From NCBI RefSeq assembly GCF_001640025.1, contig NC_031672.1, forward strand, positions 2,542,001 through 2,606,000: a stretch of 64,000 bases of DNA, in the 5' to 3' direction. The position numbers and the translations under genes were made by a program. Within the stretch, counting starts at the first letter, position 1; each line of letters begins with the position of its first letter. The notes under the pieces are model-generated. The model had not been told where the DNA came from and ran no database searches. It saw only the letters and a list, made by a program, of their open reading frames with translations. The DNA is from Sugiyamaella lignohabitans. Lineage: Eukaryota; Ascomycota; Dipodascomycetes; Dipodascales; Trichomonascaceae. This document shows positions 1-9,480 of the stretch, in pieces.

Positions 1-707
1 TTATCTTTTTGGCTCTTTACTTTGAGCTCCACCCTGAACTTGACCCCTGTTACTCCAGAAAACCAATGGTCAGAGAAGAGGTTGAAGAAGTCGTTCACTC
101 CCAGCAACCTGAGCCTGTCTCTATGACGGTCAAGGTTGCTACCAAAGTTGTTGAAGGTATTTGTGTTGCATCTTTGGCATTTCCTCCCCCTAGTTTCGTG
201 ACTTCTAAGTTCCAACAGGCCATTAATTCAGTTAAAGATGATATCAGGATGGCCAAGGAACCCCTAGTTGTCTCAATGCCTGACTTCTCTGATGATTACA
301 CCAATATTCCAGTTATTCAAACTCAGAAACATGAATCAAAGATACACAAGAAATGGGTCAAATTTACAAAGGTTTTTGGAAAGTCTTCTACTAAACAACC
401 ATCGGCCTCTAATTTAATTCAAGAGGTATCAATCCAGATCTTGGACCCAGCCGGCATGTCGCCTTTACAGACACCGGTAACTCCTAAGAAGAAAAATCCA
501 GTCGAGAAGTTATTCCGAAAGTTCAAACACAGAGGACATCAGGAATTTACTACCAATGGAACCAGTACACCTGCCCTCACACCAGAAAAGGAAGACAAGT
601 CATCATGGAACCTTTTAAAGAAGTCTAAAACCTCTTCTACTGGTAAAGAAAAATCAAAGAGACTTCGACACTTGTTTCGGAAACAATCATCCGAAGTTGA
701 ACACTAG
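1..707 (+). CDS. Unknown basic protein, 5' end outside the window
   Basis: The reading frame is open from base 3 to the stop at 705-707 with no ATG near the edge (the first usable codon is TTG), so the start or an upstream exon lies outside. About 235 residues are visible. I do not recognise the family and see no enzyme motif. The C-terminal half contains four similar short basic-hydrophobic blocks (KKWVKFTKVFGK, VEKLFRKFKHR, WNLLKKSK, KRLRHLFRK) separated by Ser/Thr/Pro-rich linkers such as TPVTPKKK and STPALTPEK. Such blocks often bind acidic lipids or act as nuclear localisation signals, but that is inference. The TP sites could be phosphorylated. The absence of stops over 700 bases and sensible codon use support a real gene. 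Confidence 0.6.
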   Translation, partial: IFLALYFELHPELDPCYSRKPMVREEVEEVVHSQQPEPVSMTVKVATKVVEGICVASLAFPPPSFVTSKFQQAINSVKDDIRMAKEPLVVSMPDFSDDYTNIPVIQTQKHESKIHKKWVKFTKVFGKSSTKQPSASNLIQEVSIQILDPAGMSPLQTPVTPKKKNPVEKLFRKFKHRGHQEFTTNGTSTPALTPEKEDKSSWNLLKKSKTSSTGKEKSKRLRHLFRKQSSEVEH

Positions 708-3283
708 TTTAACACTACATTGAATCAAGACAAGAACCAATCATCCAATTCAGACGGCATTACAATTCTTCATTAATTTGGCATTTACCCAGGTCGCTCT
801 AGTTCGACTGTTGGGCAACCACCACTGGCATCCTTACTGCTCAGCCCTCCTCTCTTGCGGGGCAGTGGACGAACTCAGGACACCCGACTCGCATCTTACC
901 CCCAATACTAGGCATGGCGCGACGTGGTATCCAGTCTGCGACAGCCTAGATCTAGTATGGCATCCCGAGTCATACTCTGATGTTGGGTCCTCTTCCGTCC
1001 AGAGTTAGTCCCCATTTAGGATTACAGCGAGCTCATTTCCCACTTGGAGCTTTTTCTACCATGATTCCCTTGTATCGGCTGTACCATCTCCACCTCTGAC
1101 AGGCAATCCCCGCTACTTTTAGTTCTGAGGACTGATTTCAGTAACATTAGTAGCTTGGTACTGGCCCCCGGGCCATACCTAGAAGATTTATCCAATCTTC
1201 AAGTCCTGTTCTATTTTGGATGGTACACGCGGGTCTTTTATTGGAATGGTAGTTACCCCTCACTTGAAACTAATGGTTGCCTTCAACTTGCATGGACCTT
1301 TTAAGAACTAGAGTCACACTGGACCCTTCCATCCTCTACCGTCATGACATTATTGGTTCTTGATTCTATATCTCTATTTGTAATAATCTTAACTTTTCTT
1401 GTCTTGACATTTTTCAGCTCTAATAGTTACTAAACCTACCATCTGAGATGCTCTCATGATAAATTTAGAATTTGTTTGTCAGCTGAGATAGGAAATAATC
1501 ATATATCTAAAGTCAATTCTTGTAAATATATCATCTTATTATACTATAGTTACACTTCGAACAAATATTGCTACAAGGGCTTGCTCAATTCCTTTGAAGT
1601 TGTCAGGAATATTGATCGGTAGGCATTTTCGGTGTGAGGGCAGAATTCTCTCTGGTTAGTTTTATTATCAATGGAAACTGTTAATTATTTGGTAGCCTCT
1701 AGGCAACCACTCAAGTTATAACTGGAAATCACTTATTGAAGGATTTGTTAAGGCTAGTGAAATATCTCAGTGGAGCTTGAGTAGTTGTATACTGTTGTTC
1801 ATGCCTTTTCTTGCTCTTTAACCGGGATATAGTTCAGTCGGCTGACGGTCGCCACGGGGTGCAGTGTTTTTATTGAAGTGTTTCAAATAAGAGTATCTTT
1901 TTAGAAGGTAAGATGGGTTTTACATGAAATTTGTAGATTCTTAAGAATACTATGATCTATGTCCTTTTCATCTGGCTGAAGGTTCTCATTGGATCCATTC
2001 ATTTCCGGAATAGCGACGAATAATGCGACGATTCACTTCTCTAAATTCTTGGATGGACCGTAGAACTTTACTATGTAAATTTTTATAAAAAAACTGCTAG
2101 GACAGGGGCTTGTAGATAGATCAACTGGCCCACCACCCTCGTTTAAAGTTTAGTATTTGCTCTTGAAGTTTGTGTATTCATGAAGAATACCCACCTTAAC
2201 CGTCCACATTTGGAATAAAGTGAGGGGATAGTTACTGGAGAAAATTTGAGTATATCCAGGTGATAAGATTTCCTTTAGAGATAATAATACATATCTGATT
2301 TTTTCTGGAAGTTCTTAACGATATTGAGCAGTTAGTCACTTGGGTGAAGCACACAAATTACTGGTTTACAGCATAATGTGCAGGCGATCCGTGACCGTTT
2401 CCTGAAATTGAACGGTACAGTGCGATTGTAACCCACCGGTTGAGGAAGGCTCACTGTATAGTAAGTCCATGATCATATCATATCGTAATTATATCATTGC
2501 CAAGAATTTTAAGTACCGAATGTCCATGTCGACGAAGGTTCTTGACTTTGTGTTTACATTACTATAGGAAAGTAATATCTAAAGTTTTAGTGCACTCACG
2601 TCGAAGTATAATCAGTCCAATAGTGCCTTCAATTGTATCGTACTCTGTTGGTACACATGTGAAGGAGTAATATAGATACATAAAATGCTTTGGAGGGGAA
2701 AGATACTTGCTATATTAAGGGTAGTGTGAAAGTGCAAAATCATGGACTCCTTAGTTTAATAGTACTCTTATTAATAGTACTCTTATTAACTGACAACTCG
2801 CCTAATCCTCTGATTCTTTCTTCATATAATTGGTCTTGTATTCGGTACTTAACATCGATGTTGATTTGAGCGGCGGTCTGGTGTACCTACCGTTTTATCA
2901 TGATTAGCACGGGCCGCTGATGTCGCCATGTTAGGGATTCCATGCAACCTGACTTTGATTGTGAAATGGATTCTTAAGCTCCCAGTGACCCAACGGGATA
3001 TCCATATTAATAGAAATAGGGTCTTAAATAAGTGGATGAATGGTCCCCCTACGGGCTGGGTCCACAATTGGCTATGAAGGTCACGTGATTATATTTATCG
3101 CGCTGTTGTGTTGCAAATGTCATGTCATGTTAACTTGAACAGAACAAACTGAACTCCGGGACGTCTTCAATAGAATATTTGTGTTCAAGTGACGCTTAGC
3201 CAGTGTCTCAAAGTTCAGTTATTAATGTGGCAATAGCTTACCAGTAACTGTATGGTAGCCTGCCGCCAGTCATTCTACTCGCA
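708..3283. other. Intergenic, no gene seen (2.6 kb)
   Basis: Short ORFs only, mostly starting at non-ATG codons and without recognisable motifs. Composition is AT-rich with T-runs. It probably holds the 3' region of the first gene and the promoter of the BLS1-like gene. Confidence 0.5.
3082..3087. promoter_or_regulatory. CACGTG E-box upstream of the BLS1-like gene
   Basis: TCACGTGAT lies about 200 bp before the ATG and is followed by an AT-rich stretch. TCACGTGA is the preferred core of yeast Cbf1-type bHLH factors. Function here is inference from the motif alone. Confidence 0.3.
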
Positions 3284-3655
3284 ATGAAACAGCCCACCGC
3301 CAATAAGCTACTCAAAGGCGCAGCAATTGGGCAGTCTGGCCGACTGGAGATAGTTAATAACGCAACTTCTACTTTGGCAGACAAACTTGGTCTTGTTCCC
3401 GATGAGCTGTCTAGACCTCTGACTGACAAGATGACAGAGGTCTATGAAAACAGCCGACGAATTGGAATCCAAGCGAAAGAGCTTTCTACAAAAACAGCAC
3501 AACTCAAGGCTTTAACCGGACAATGGAAAACTCTATCTTCAGGCGTTGAAAATAAAGTCAAAGAGTTTGGAGATGTACAAAATTGGGCAGAGATGATTGA
3601 CCAAGACCTGCGCGTTCTCGAGGAAACTATTAAACAGGCAAAACGGCTGCGGTAG
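3284..3655 (+). CDS. BLS1: BLOC-1 complex subunit 1 (Bls1/GCN5L1 family)
   Basis: A 123-residue coiled-coil protein starting at an ATG. The C-terminal half carries the family signature seen in human BLOC1S1/GCN5L1 and yeast Bls1: a TGQW motif (about residues 77-80), then FGDVQNWAEMIDQDLRVLE, matching the GDVENWA...I..D pattern of the human protein. The N-terminal part is helical with heptad-like hydrophobics. Bls1 is a subunit of the yeast endosomal BLOC-1 complex, which helps control Rab5/Vps21 activity on endosomes. Length fits the family (roughly 120-150 residues). No intron is needed. It is an independent unit between two noncoding stretches. Family assignment is firm from the motif; cellular role is by homology. 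Confidence 0.85.
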   Translation: MKQPTANKLLKGAAIGQSGRLEIVNNATSTLADKLGLVPDELSRPLTDKMTEVYENSRRIGIQAKELSTKTAQLKALTGQWKTLSSGVENKVKEFGDVQNWAEMIDQDLRVLEETIKQAKRLR

Positions 3656-4546
3656 AAATTCGTCTCTGTTTGTGATCTAGGGTCTAGTCGACTAACTAAT
3701 CTAAAACAGCTGATTCAAATTATATCTTATGCTGACCATGATGGCTTCTTAATGAAAGTCTAATTCTAATTTTGTCTAGCTATACGAATATTCACGCGAC
3801 TTAATCACTTTCCAGGAATCTTTGTATCGTGGGCATAAGCTCTATCGTACTAGATGAGATTACAGATGCATCCTCTATATTTCTGTCCATTAAGGCAAAA
3901 GAAAAATTTGGACTTCGTAACTGGACATAATGGTAGGATGTGTCAGGTGAAGTTTCGAATTGACCCTTCAAAACACATTGACCACATCAGTGCTGGGTTA
4001 GTATTACGAAGTAGGGAATGTGTATAAAATCGATTTTACGACACCCTCTCTCAAGCTCATTGGGACGTAGGGTCCGTTGAGTGTACGTATGACTATATAT
4101 GATGTCACCACCCCACAATGAATCTCTATATTTTCAGATACTAGTACATACCTGTTATTTATTAATGCAGTAATTACTGGCTAAACAATATATAAAGTCA
4201 ATTTACAGCGAGGTGGCATTTCAGGAGAGGATATTGAGAGCTACAATAATTCTTACTGTAATTTTGCAGCTTCTATTTATGGAATGTTCAGGGGTAACTC
4301 GGTGAAATGGGAGGCGATGCGCGTGCGCGGGACGATTGTCCGGATGAACCCGTCTTGTGGAGTGGAGTTACTGCCAAGGGAACTTGCTCGCTAGTGGTGT
4401 AGATTGCTAGGTTGTCGTCCTTGCGATTATTGACTTCGTTCATTCTACTTAGTTGAGAATTTTGAAGCCGACTGAGTAATATAATTTTTTGGCGCTGTTG
4501 ATGGCATATCGCTAACGTCTGGATTTTGTATAACTCAATATTCATC
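3656..4546. other. Intergenic, no gene seen (0.9 kb)
   Basis: AT-rich. It holds the 3' region of the BLS1-like gene and the promoter of the DUF2015 gene. A minus-strand ORF at 4288-4548 overlaps the next start codon and has no family features. Confidence 0.5.
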
Positions 4547-5053
4547 ATGGCAGCTGTAGAACCAACAACAGAAGACGGAGGTTCGGGGTGGGGCTATTTG
4601 TTTTGGAGCTGTTTATTTATCCTTATTCTTGCTGGATTAATCTTGTATTTATTTAGATCATGGTGGTGTGAGTATATCCTGGTTACCGAAGATGCCGGAC
4701 CAATTCATCTGTTTTCTTAGCGGTGAACTAACATATTTGTAACAGTGCCAGCTGCGCGATCCCTTCCTACATGGCCATCGTGGCTGCCTAGTGGCGGTCG
4801 TTATTCATTTTTAGGAGACCAGCAGGCTGGTTTCTCCTCTGAAAATTTTGACCTCTCCAGCAATATAGAGTCTGGGGATGGTCGACAGGGTTTGGATACG
4901 AATGGAAAGCGAGAAATACAGCGATTGATGAAGAGCCACCCGGGAATGTCATTCGATGATGCTCGAGCTCTGTATACGAAGAACAAGTTTGCCTCTAACG
5001 GCATTGGTCCTGATGGCCGTCCAAATGACCCCAGAGCTGTATTTTTCTCTTAA
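4547..5053 (+). CDS. DUF2015 / UPF0357 single-pass membrane protein, one intron
   Basis: Exons 4547-4667 and 4746-5053 give 142 residues. The intron (4668-4745, 78 nt) has donor GTGAGT, branch ACTAAC at 4727-4732 and acceptor CAG; without splicing the frame stops 18 codons later. Residues about 16-38 form one hydrophobic membrane segment (LFWSCLFILILAGLILYLF). The C-terminal half matches DUF2015: FDLSSNI, then an acidic/basic helix, FDDARALYTKNKFASNGIG, and DGRPNDPRAVFFS at the very end. S. cerevisiae YCL012C belongs to this family and is also spliced. Function is unknown; a short luminal N-terminus with a cytosolic C-terminus is plausible but not shown. Splicing joins codon 41 (T|TG, Leu). 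Gene and family are well supported. Confidence 0.88.
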
Positions 5054-5379
5054 ATAATTAGTGTTTGCATCCCGAGTAATAAGACTTTGTTTTTGTCATG
5101 TCGCTGGACTACTTATCCAGATGGTCACTAGCCATCACAAGTAAACTCGTATTCCTGCTCACACTTCTTTGATCCCAACAAGCCCAGCAGAGATTCCTGC
5201 GAAGCAGGAACCACGGGGTCTGGGGCAGAGCCCCAGCCGCCGGAGGCAAAAACCAAAAAAATGTACAAACAAACAAACAAACATTTATGCTATTACAAGA
5301 AAGGCAGGAAGCTAATGTATCGACCTACCGTCTACAATTTTTGGAGCTGATTCTAAACTCGATTATCAGATTCCTTGCA
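5054..5379. other. Convergent 3' intergenic space with one GC element
   Basis: Space between two convergent genes (DUF2015 and KAP95). It holds GC element 1 and an AAAC-rich run (about 5266-5283). Nothing else is seen. Confidence 0.5.
5194..5248 (+). repeat. GC foldback element 1, single arm B
   Basis: Hairpin TTCCTGC-GAA-GCAGGAA, then GGGGTC, hairpin TGGGGC-AGA-GCCCCA, and the end GCCGCCGGAGGCA. No core or second arm. It lies in the 3' space between DUF2015 and KAP95. Confidence 0.85.
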
Positions 5380-8007
5380 CTAGTTGCCACCAGTCACCTT
5401 GACAATTTGTCTCTTCTGCTGTTCACGAGCCCATTTAGCTGTTTCTTTAGTTGCTGATGAAAAGTTGCGGTCGCGGGCCTTGCGAATGATTTCGGTAACC
5501 CAATCATGTCTGTACAGAGGGGCGACTTGGCCATCAGGGTATATAGATGCAACATCTCCTAACAAACCTGCTAAGGAGCGGAGAACAGATTCAGATTTGA
5601 TAAGCTCGTGATCGGATAGTAGCGTCGATAGGAATGCAAACATTCCTTCAATATATGGCAACAAAGCTTGTGGTGAGTCGTGCATGCCAGCAACAATACC
5701 GACATAGGCGTCAATTATGGCCTCACGTAGACTAAACACATAATCGAGGAACTCTAAAGACGAATCTTCGTCGGCTCGTAGTTGAGCAGCATCATTGAGA
5801 ACTTGCATCACCACTTGCAAATAGGGGATGAATCCACCGCCGATAGATGAAGCCACGTCTCCGATACAGGACAGAATAACAGGCTTGATTTCGCGACGAA
5901 TGTCATCTTTGCGCAAGTTTTCCACAAAAGTATTCATAAATGTATCGCTGTATTTCTCAATTTGTTTTCCAACCGAGTGGCTGATATCTGCCACAAGACC
6001 AACGGCAGTGTTACAGGTCTGGTATTCTCCAGAGTTCTGGAGAGCTGCGACCAAATATGGCATAAATACATCGAGATATTGAGCAAAATGCTCATTAGTG
6101 GCACCGGCAACAGCACCAATTGCAATGAAAACATCTTCTTCAATGAGGGAGTTGGGCAACTTTGTCTCGAGCAAATGGATGAATAAGGTCATTAATTGCT
6201 CAGCTGCTGGTAGCACTTGGTCATCTGCTCTACGAATGATATTGGTCAATAAACCAAGTAGGTTGATTTGAAGCTCTTCCAAATTACTTCTGTCGTCGGT
6301 ACCAACGATTTGTTGCTGTAATGCAACTGTTTCATTCAGTCTATTCAAAACCTCACCGGACAAGGACAACACAATGGGTAACACATCAGCTGGGCTGAAA
6401 ATGACCAGAGTCGACAAAGCCTCATAAGCAGATGTACGAGATGAGTTCTCGTTGTCACTTCTAGAAGCAGCCGATAACAGAGCAGGAACCAAAGCTGGGT
6501 AGTATTGGGAAATAGGAGATGTAGCATCCTGGGGCCCATTTTGTGATAGTTGTTCCGTCAAGTTCATTATCGTCCAACAACAATTGGTCGATACTTTGGG
6601 ATGATCTTGTAAACCAGTCAGCAGAGCTTCAATCATGGGCTCTAAATGCAGTTCAATATCTATTCCTTCGATCATCAAGTCAGCAACTCTGCCCAAACAC
6701 CATGCAACAGTATCCTTAACTTGTAATGATTGGTCTTTCATGAGAGCTAGCAAGGGCATAAGAGCCTGCCCAATAAGCTGACGGAGTCTGTCAGGGTCGG
6801 GACCCTCCAGAATCGACCCAAACGCCATGACAGCAGCCTCTCGATTTACCCAGCTCTCGCTGCTAAGGTTTTTAGACACAAAGTCAACTGTAATGTCAAC
6901 AACATGGTTCTGGGTGTTTTGAGCAAACAGCTGTAACGAGGCACCGGCGGCCATAGACACAGACCAGTCGTCATCACTAGTATCTTCATCTTGGCGGGTC
7001 AACAAGGTCAACAACGTAGGCAACACATGGCCAATGGCATTCTCAGCAAAATGGAAGTTTCGGCTATTAGCTACTGAAGGATCAACTCCCGCGTATATAT
7101 CTTCCTGAGCAGCCAAAGCTAGATTGATCTCTTCTTCGCACACCGTACTCCAGAACTCCACAGCCATGCAAGCAACCATGTCGTCGCTACTCTGCATACC
7201 GCTAACTGTCAGACCGAATAGAGCTTTCTCCATGTATGGCTTCATGTAAACATAATATAAACTCATAATTCTACCGAGAGCACCAAAAGCAGCAGCTTGT
7301 AGTTCGGTAGATTCGGCTTGAGTGGCTTCACATACCACTTGCATGATGTAATTACGTTCACTTTCTTGGTCAAAGTTGAGACGAATGAACTCGAGCGAAT
7401 TGACCAATGCGTTAAGGGCTGTTAATCTAACAACTAAGTTAGGTTCTTCTTTACGAGCTCCTTGCACAATGGCGGTTAAAATGCCATCAGCCTGTGAAAC
7501 TACGCCGGAGTTGGATGGATCAGCCGTCTCACATATATAACCAATGGCCAGTAATGAAGCTCTCTTGACATGAGTAGGCTGTTCAGCAGTAGTATTTTGA
7601 ACCAAAACTGCAGTCAAGGTTGGCCATTCGTCTCTTGGAAGCTCGATATCTGCAATAGCAGCAATCAACTGAGCAGCAGCATTTCCGACTCTCTCATCAG
7701 GGGAGATAAGTGCTGCTAATGAAGTAGCCTTGATTTGTTCTTTGACTGCACCATCTAAAGATACCCATCTCTCGGTCTGACTCAGTTGGATCCTTATATC
7801 TTTACTACTAATTTCGTTCTTCAAGGCAATACCAGCCAAGATTCTCACTTCAGTACGTTGTTGATCGCTTTCCAATGCTTGAGTCAACATCCCCAAATAA
7901 GGCACGAAATGCTCGCGGGCTGCTTCCTTCAGCTGAGCTTCGGCCTGGGCTCGCACCTGTTGGTCACGGCCCAAAATGGCATTCTCCAACACCTGTCCAA
8001 TATCCAT
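5380..8007 (-). CDS. KAP95: Importin beta-1 (karyopherin Kap95)
   Basis: An 875-residue all-HEAT-repeat protein without introns; yeast Kap95 is 861. It aligns along its full length with Kap95: N-terminal LENAILGRDQQVR, NAAAQLIAAIADIELP (about residues 108-123), ERNYIMQVVCEATQAE, NREAAVMAFGSI, DQSLQVKDTVAWCLGR, LQDHPKVSTNC, and the C-terminal KETAKWAREQQKRQI. Importin beta carries importin-alpha/cargo through nuclear pores and is released by RanGTP. The acidic stretch RQDEDTSDDDW near residue 340 corresponds to the acidic loop that contacts importin alpha. The ATG at 8007 matches the family N-terminus. Probably essential and constitutively expressed. This is the most certain gene in the window. 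Confidence 0.98.
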   Translation of the reverse strand: MDIGQVLENAILGRDQQVRAQAEAQLKEAAREHFVPYLGMLTQALESDQQRTEVRILAGIALKNEISSKDIRIQLSQTERWVSLDGAVKEQIKATSLAALISPDERVGNAAAQLIAAIADIELPRDEWPTLTAVLVQNTTAEQPTHVKRASLLAIGYICETADPSNSGVVSQADGILTAIVQGARKEEPNLVVRLTALNALVNSLEFIRLNFDQESERNYIMQVVCEATQAESTELQAAAFGALGRIMSLYYVYMKPYMEKALFGLTVSGMQSSDDMVACMAVEFWSTVCEEEINLALAAQEDIYAGVDPSVANSRNFHFAENAIGHVLPTLLTLLTRQDEDTSDDDWSVSMAAGASLQLFAQNTQNHVVDITVDFVSKNLSSESWVNREAAVMAFGSILEGPDPDRLRQLIGQALMPLLALMKDQSLQVKDTVAWCLGRVADLMIEGIDIELHLEPMIEALLTGLQDHPKVSTNCCWTIMNLTEQLSQNGPQDATSPISQYYPALVPALLSAASRSDNENSSRTSAYEALSTLVIFSPADVLPIVLSLSGEVLNRLNETVALQQQIVGTDDRSNLEELQINLLGLLTNIIRRADDQVLPAAEQLMTLFIHLLETKLPNSLIEEDVFIAIGAVAGATNEHFAQYLDVFMPYLVAALQNSGEYQTCNTAVGLVADISHSVGKQIEKYSDTFMNTFVENLRKDDIRREIKPVILSCIGDVASSIGGGFIPYLQVVMQVLNDAAQLRADEDSSLEFLDYVFSLREAIIDAYVGIVAGMHDSPQALLPYIEGMFAFLSTLLSDHELIKSESVLRSLAGLLGDVASIYPDGQVAPLYRHDWVTEIIRKARDRNFSSATKETAKWAREQQKRQIVKVTGGN

Positions 8008-9480
8008 CTATATTTGCCGTTAGTAAACCGATTCCCTCCTAGCTGGTCAATTCCCTGTGAACTGCTCGAGTCACCAGATCATATATCAGTGAATCCGGAA
8101 GTTCAGCAAGAGTTGCCACTTTTTTTCAAATATCCACTTTCCGGAGCTCGTCAATAATTGTAGACTCATCTCATCCCACAGTTCCATCAGTTGCTCCGAA
8201 ACTTCTTTAAGACCCTATTGACCAAACTACATCAAGCTCGTCACCACAAGACCCTCATCACAAAGTACATACGACTACCGCTGCTACTATTTAAAACACT
8301 ATCCCTGTCCAATCTGCTGCTTCCTGTTGTCTGCAATTCTCCTGCAATCTATCAAACCGAATCACGAATCCAATTGAATACTTCACAAATTAGCTATAGT
8401 GCAAATAAGGCTGAAATTACAGCAGCTGATTTATTTTCTGCTGATGTATAAGCTGTCCCTATAGCTTGGTCAATTGGCTCACTAAGATTTACTCTCAGAG
8501 AGTTGTACCTTGACTGATTTGATTGATCTTCTGTTGCTTTTGAAAACAGAACGAAAACATCCATCGCTGCACCTATTGTTTGGAGTGTACAAGATGTTGG
8601 TGGCTAGGGTTTCAGCCGTTAATTGTGCACGGCTATCAACAGGGCGGTTGCACCAGTAACCGCATATGCTGTCTATGGAAAAGTAAACAATGAAGAAAAG
8701 CATTAGCAGAAGTGGTTCGATATTGTTCCATGTAGCATTGGTAGTTTAAGTCTTGATAAAAGCAAAAGTGTGGTAACTTTGTGATTTGAGGAGTTGTCTC
8801 AATGGGTGACTGCACAATGGAGATGGTAGCTGAAAATCCAAATTCCATATGACTCTGTTCATCAGAAGCATTTTGTTCCAAGATGTACAATTTTGTCCTG
8901 AACAACACAAGGTGCTGAGATTGGAATGGATGATTCGCTCTGGTAACAAGTTATAGGCTGAACTCTAGAATTCATCTAGTGTGGAGAGTATCTGCGTCTA
9001 GAGCCCTTTGAAGTTCGATTTTAAAAGCTATACTTACCGTTGTCCTTTTTCCTATAAACTTTTTTGTACAACGTAATAAATAGCAAGCCGATTAATACTC
9101 CTCCGTCTAATAATATAAATATCCCTTTGTTGGAAGCAGTTCCTTTTGGGTGGTATTTTGTGGTATTTTAAAACGAACTGTTACTGCTGTTGGTGTGTAA
9201 TGTTTATTCTGTTTGTTTAGATCAGGGGAAACGAGACAACAGAAAAAAACAGATCTACTCTTTAATTTCTTGGACGCGGTTAGAAACCGACCTGATCTGC
9301 CTCAGGGTCCTTACCCTAGCCCAGTTTGGCTATTTACCAAACGCGTTTATGAGAACTTTCTTGCTCATTTGAATTATATTACGATATGTTTATGATAAAA
9401 CAAGTAGAAGAAGGATGAGATAAATAAATAATACATGAGATAATAAATAATTAAACAAGCAACAATACCATTCAACAAAT
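8008..9480. other. Intergenic, no confirmed gene (1.5 kb)
   Basis: Holds the KAP95 promoter and the 3' region of PSO2. A minus-strand stretch near 9038-9160 encodes a hydrophobic segment followed by a GTAAGT donor (see findings), but no complete gene can be built. Other ORFs are short and featureless. Confidence 0.4.

Noticed and set aside
4288..4548. 86-codon minus-strand ORF overlapping the DUF2015 start
   Set aside because: Its ATG lies on top of the DUF2015 ATG; no conserved features.
8191..8949. Several 67-90-codon ORFs upstream of KAP95
   Set aside because: No motifs, mostly non-ATG starts; noted only as a possible place for an undetected spliced gene.
9029..9040. ATACTTACC, like the 5' end of U1 snRNA
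   Set aside because: It is also exactly the complement of a splice donor, and no other U1 features follow.
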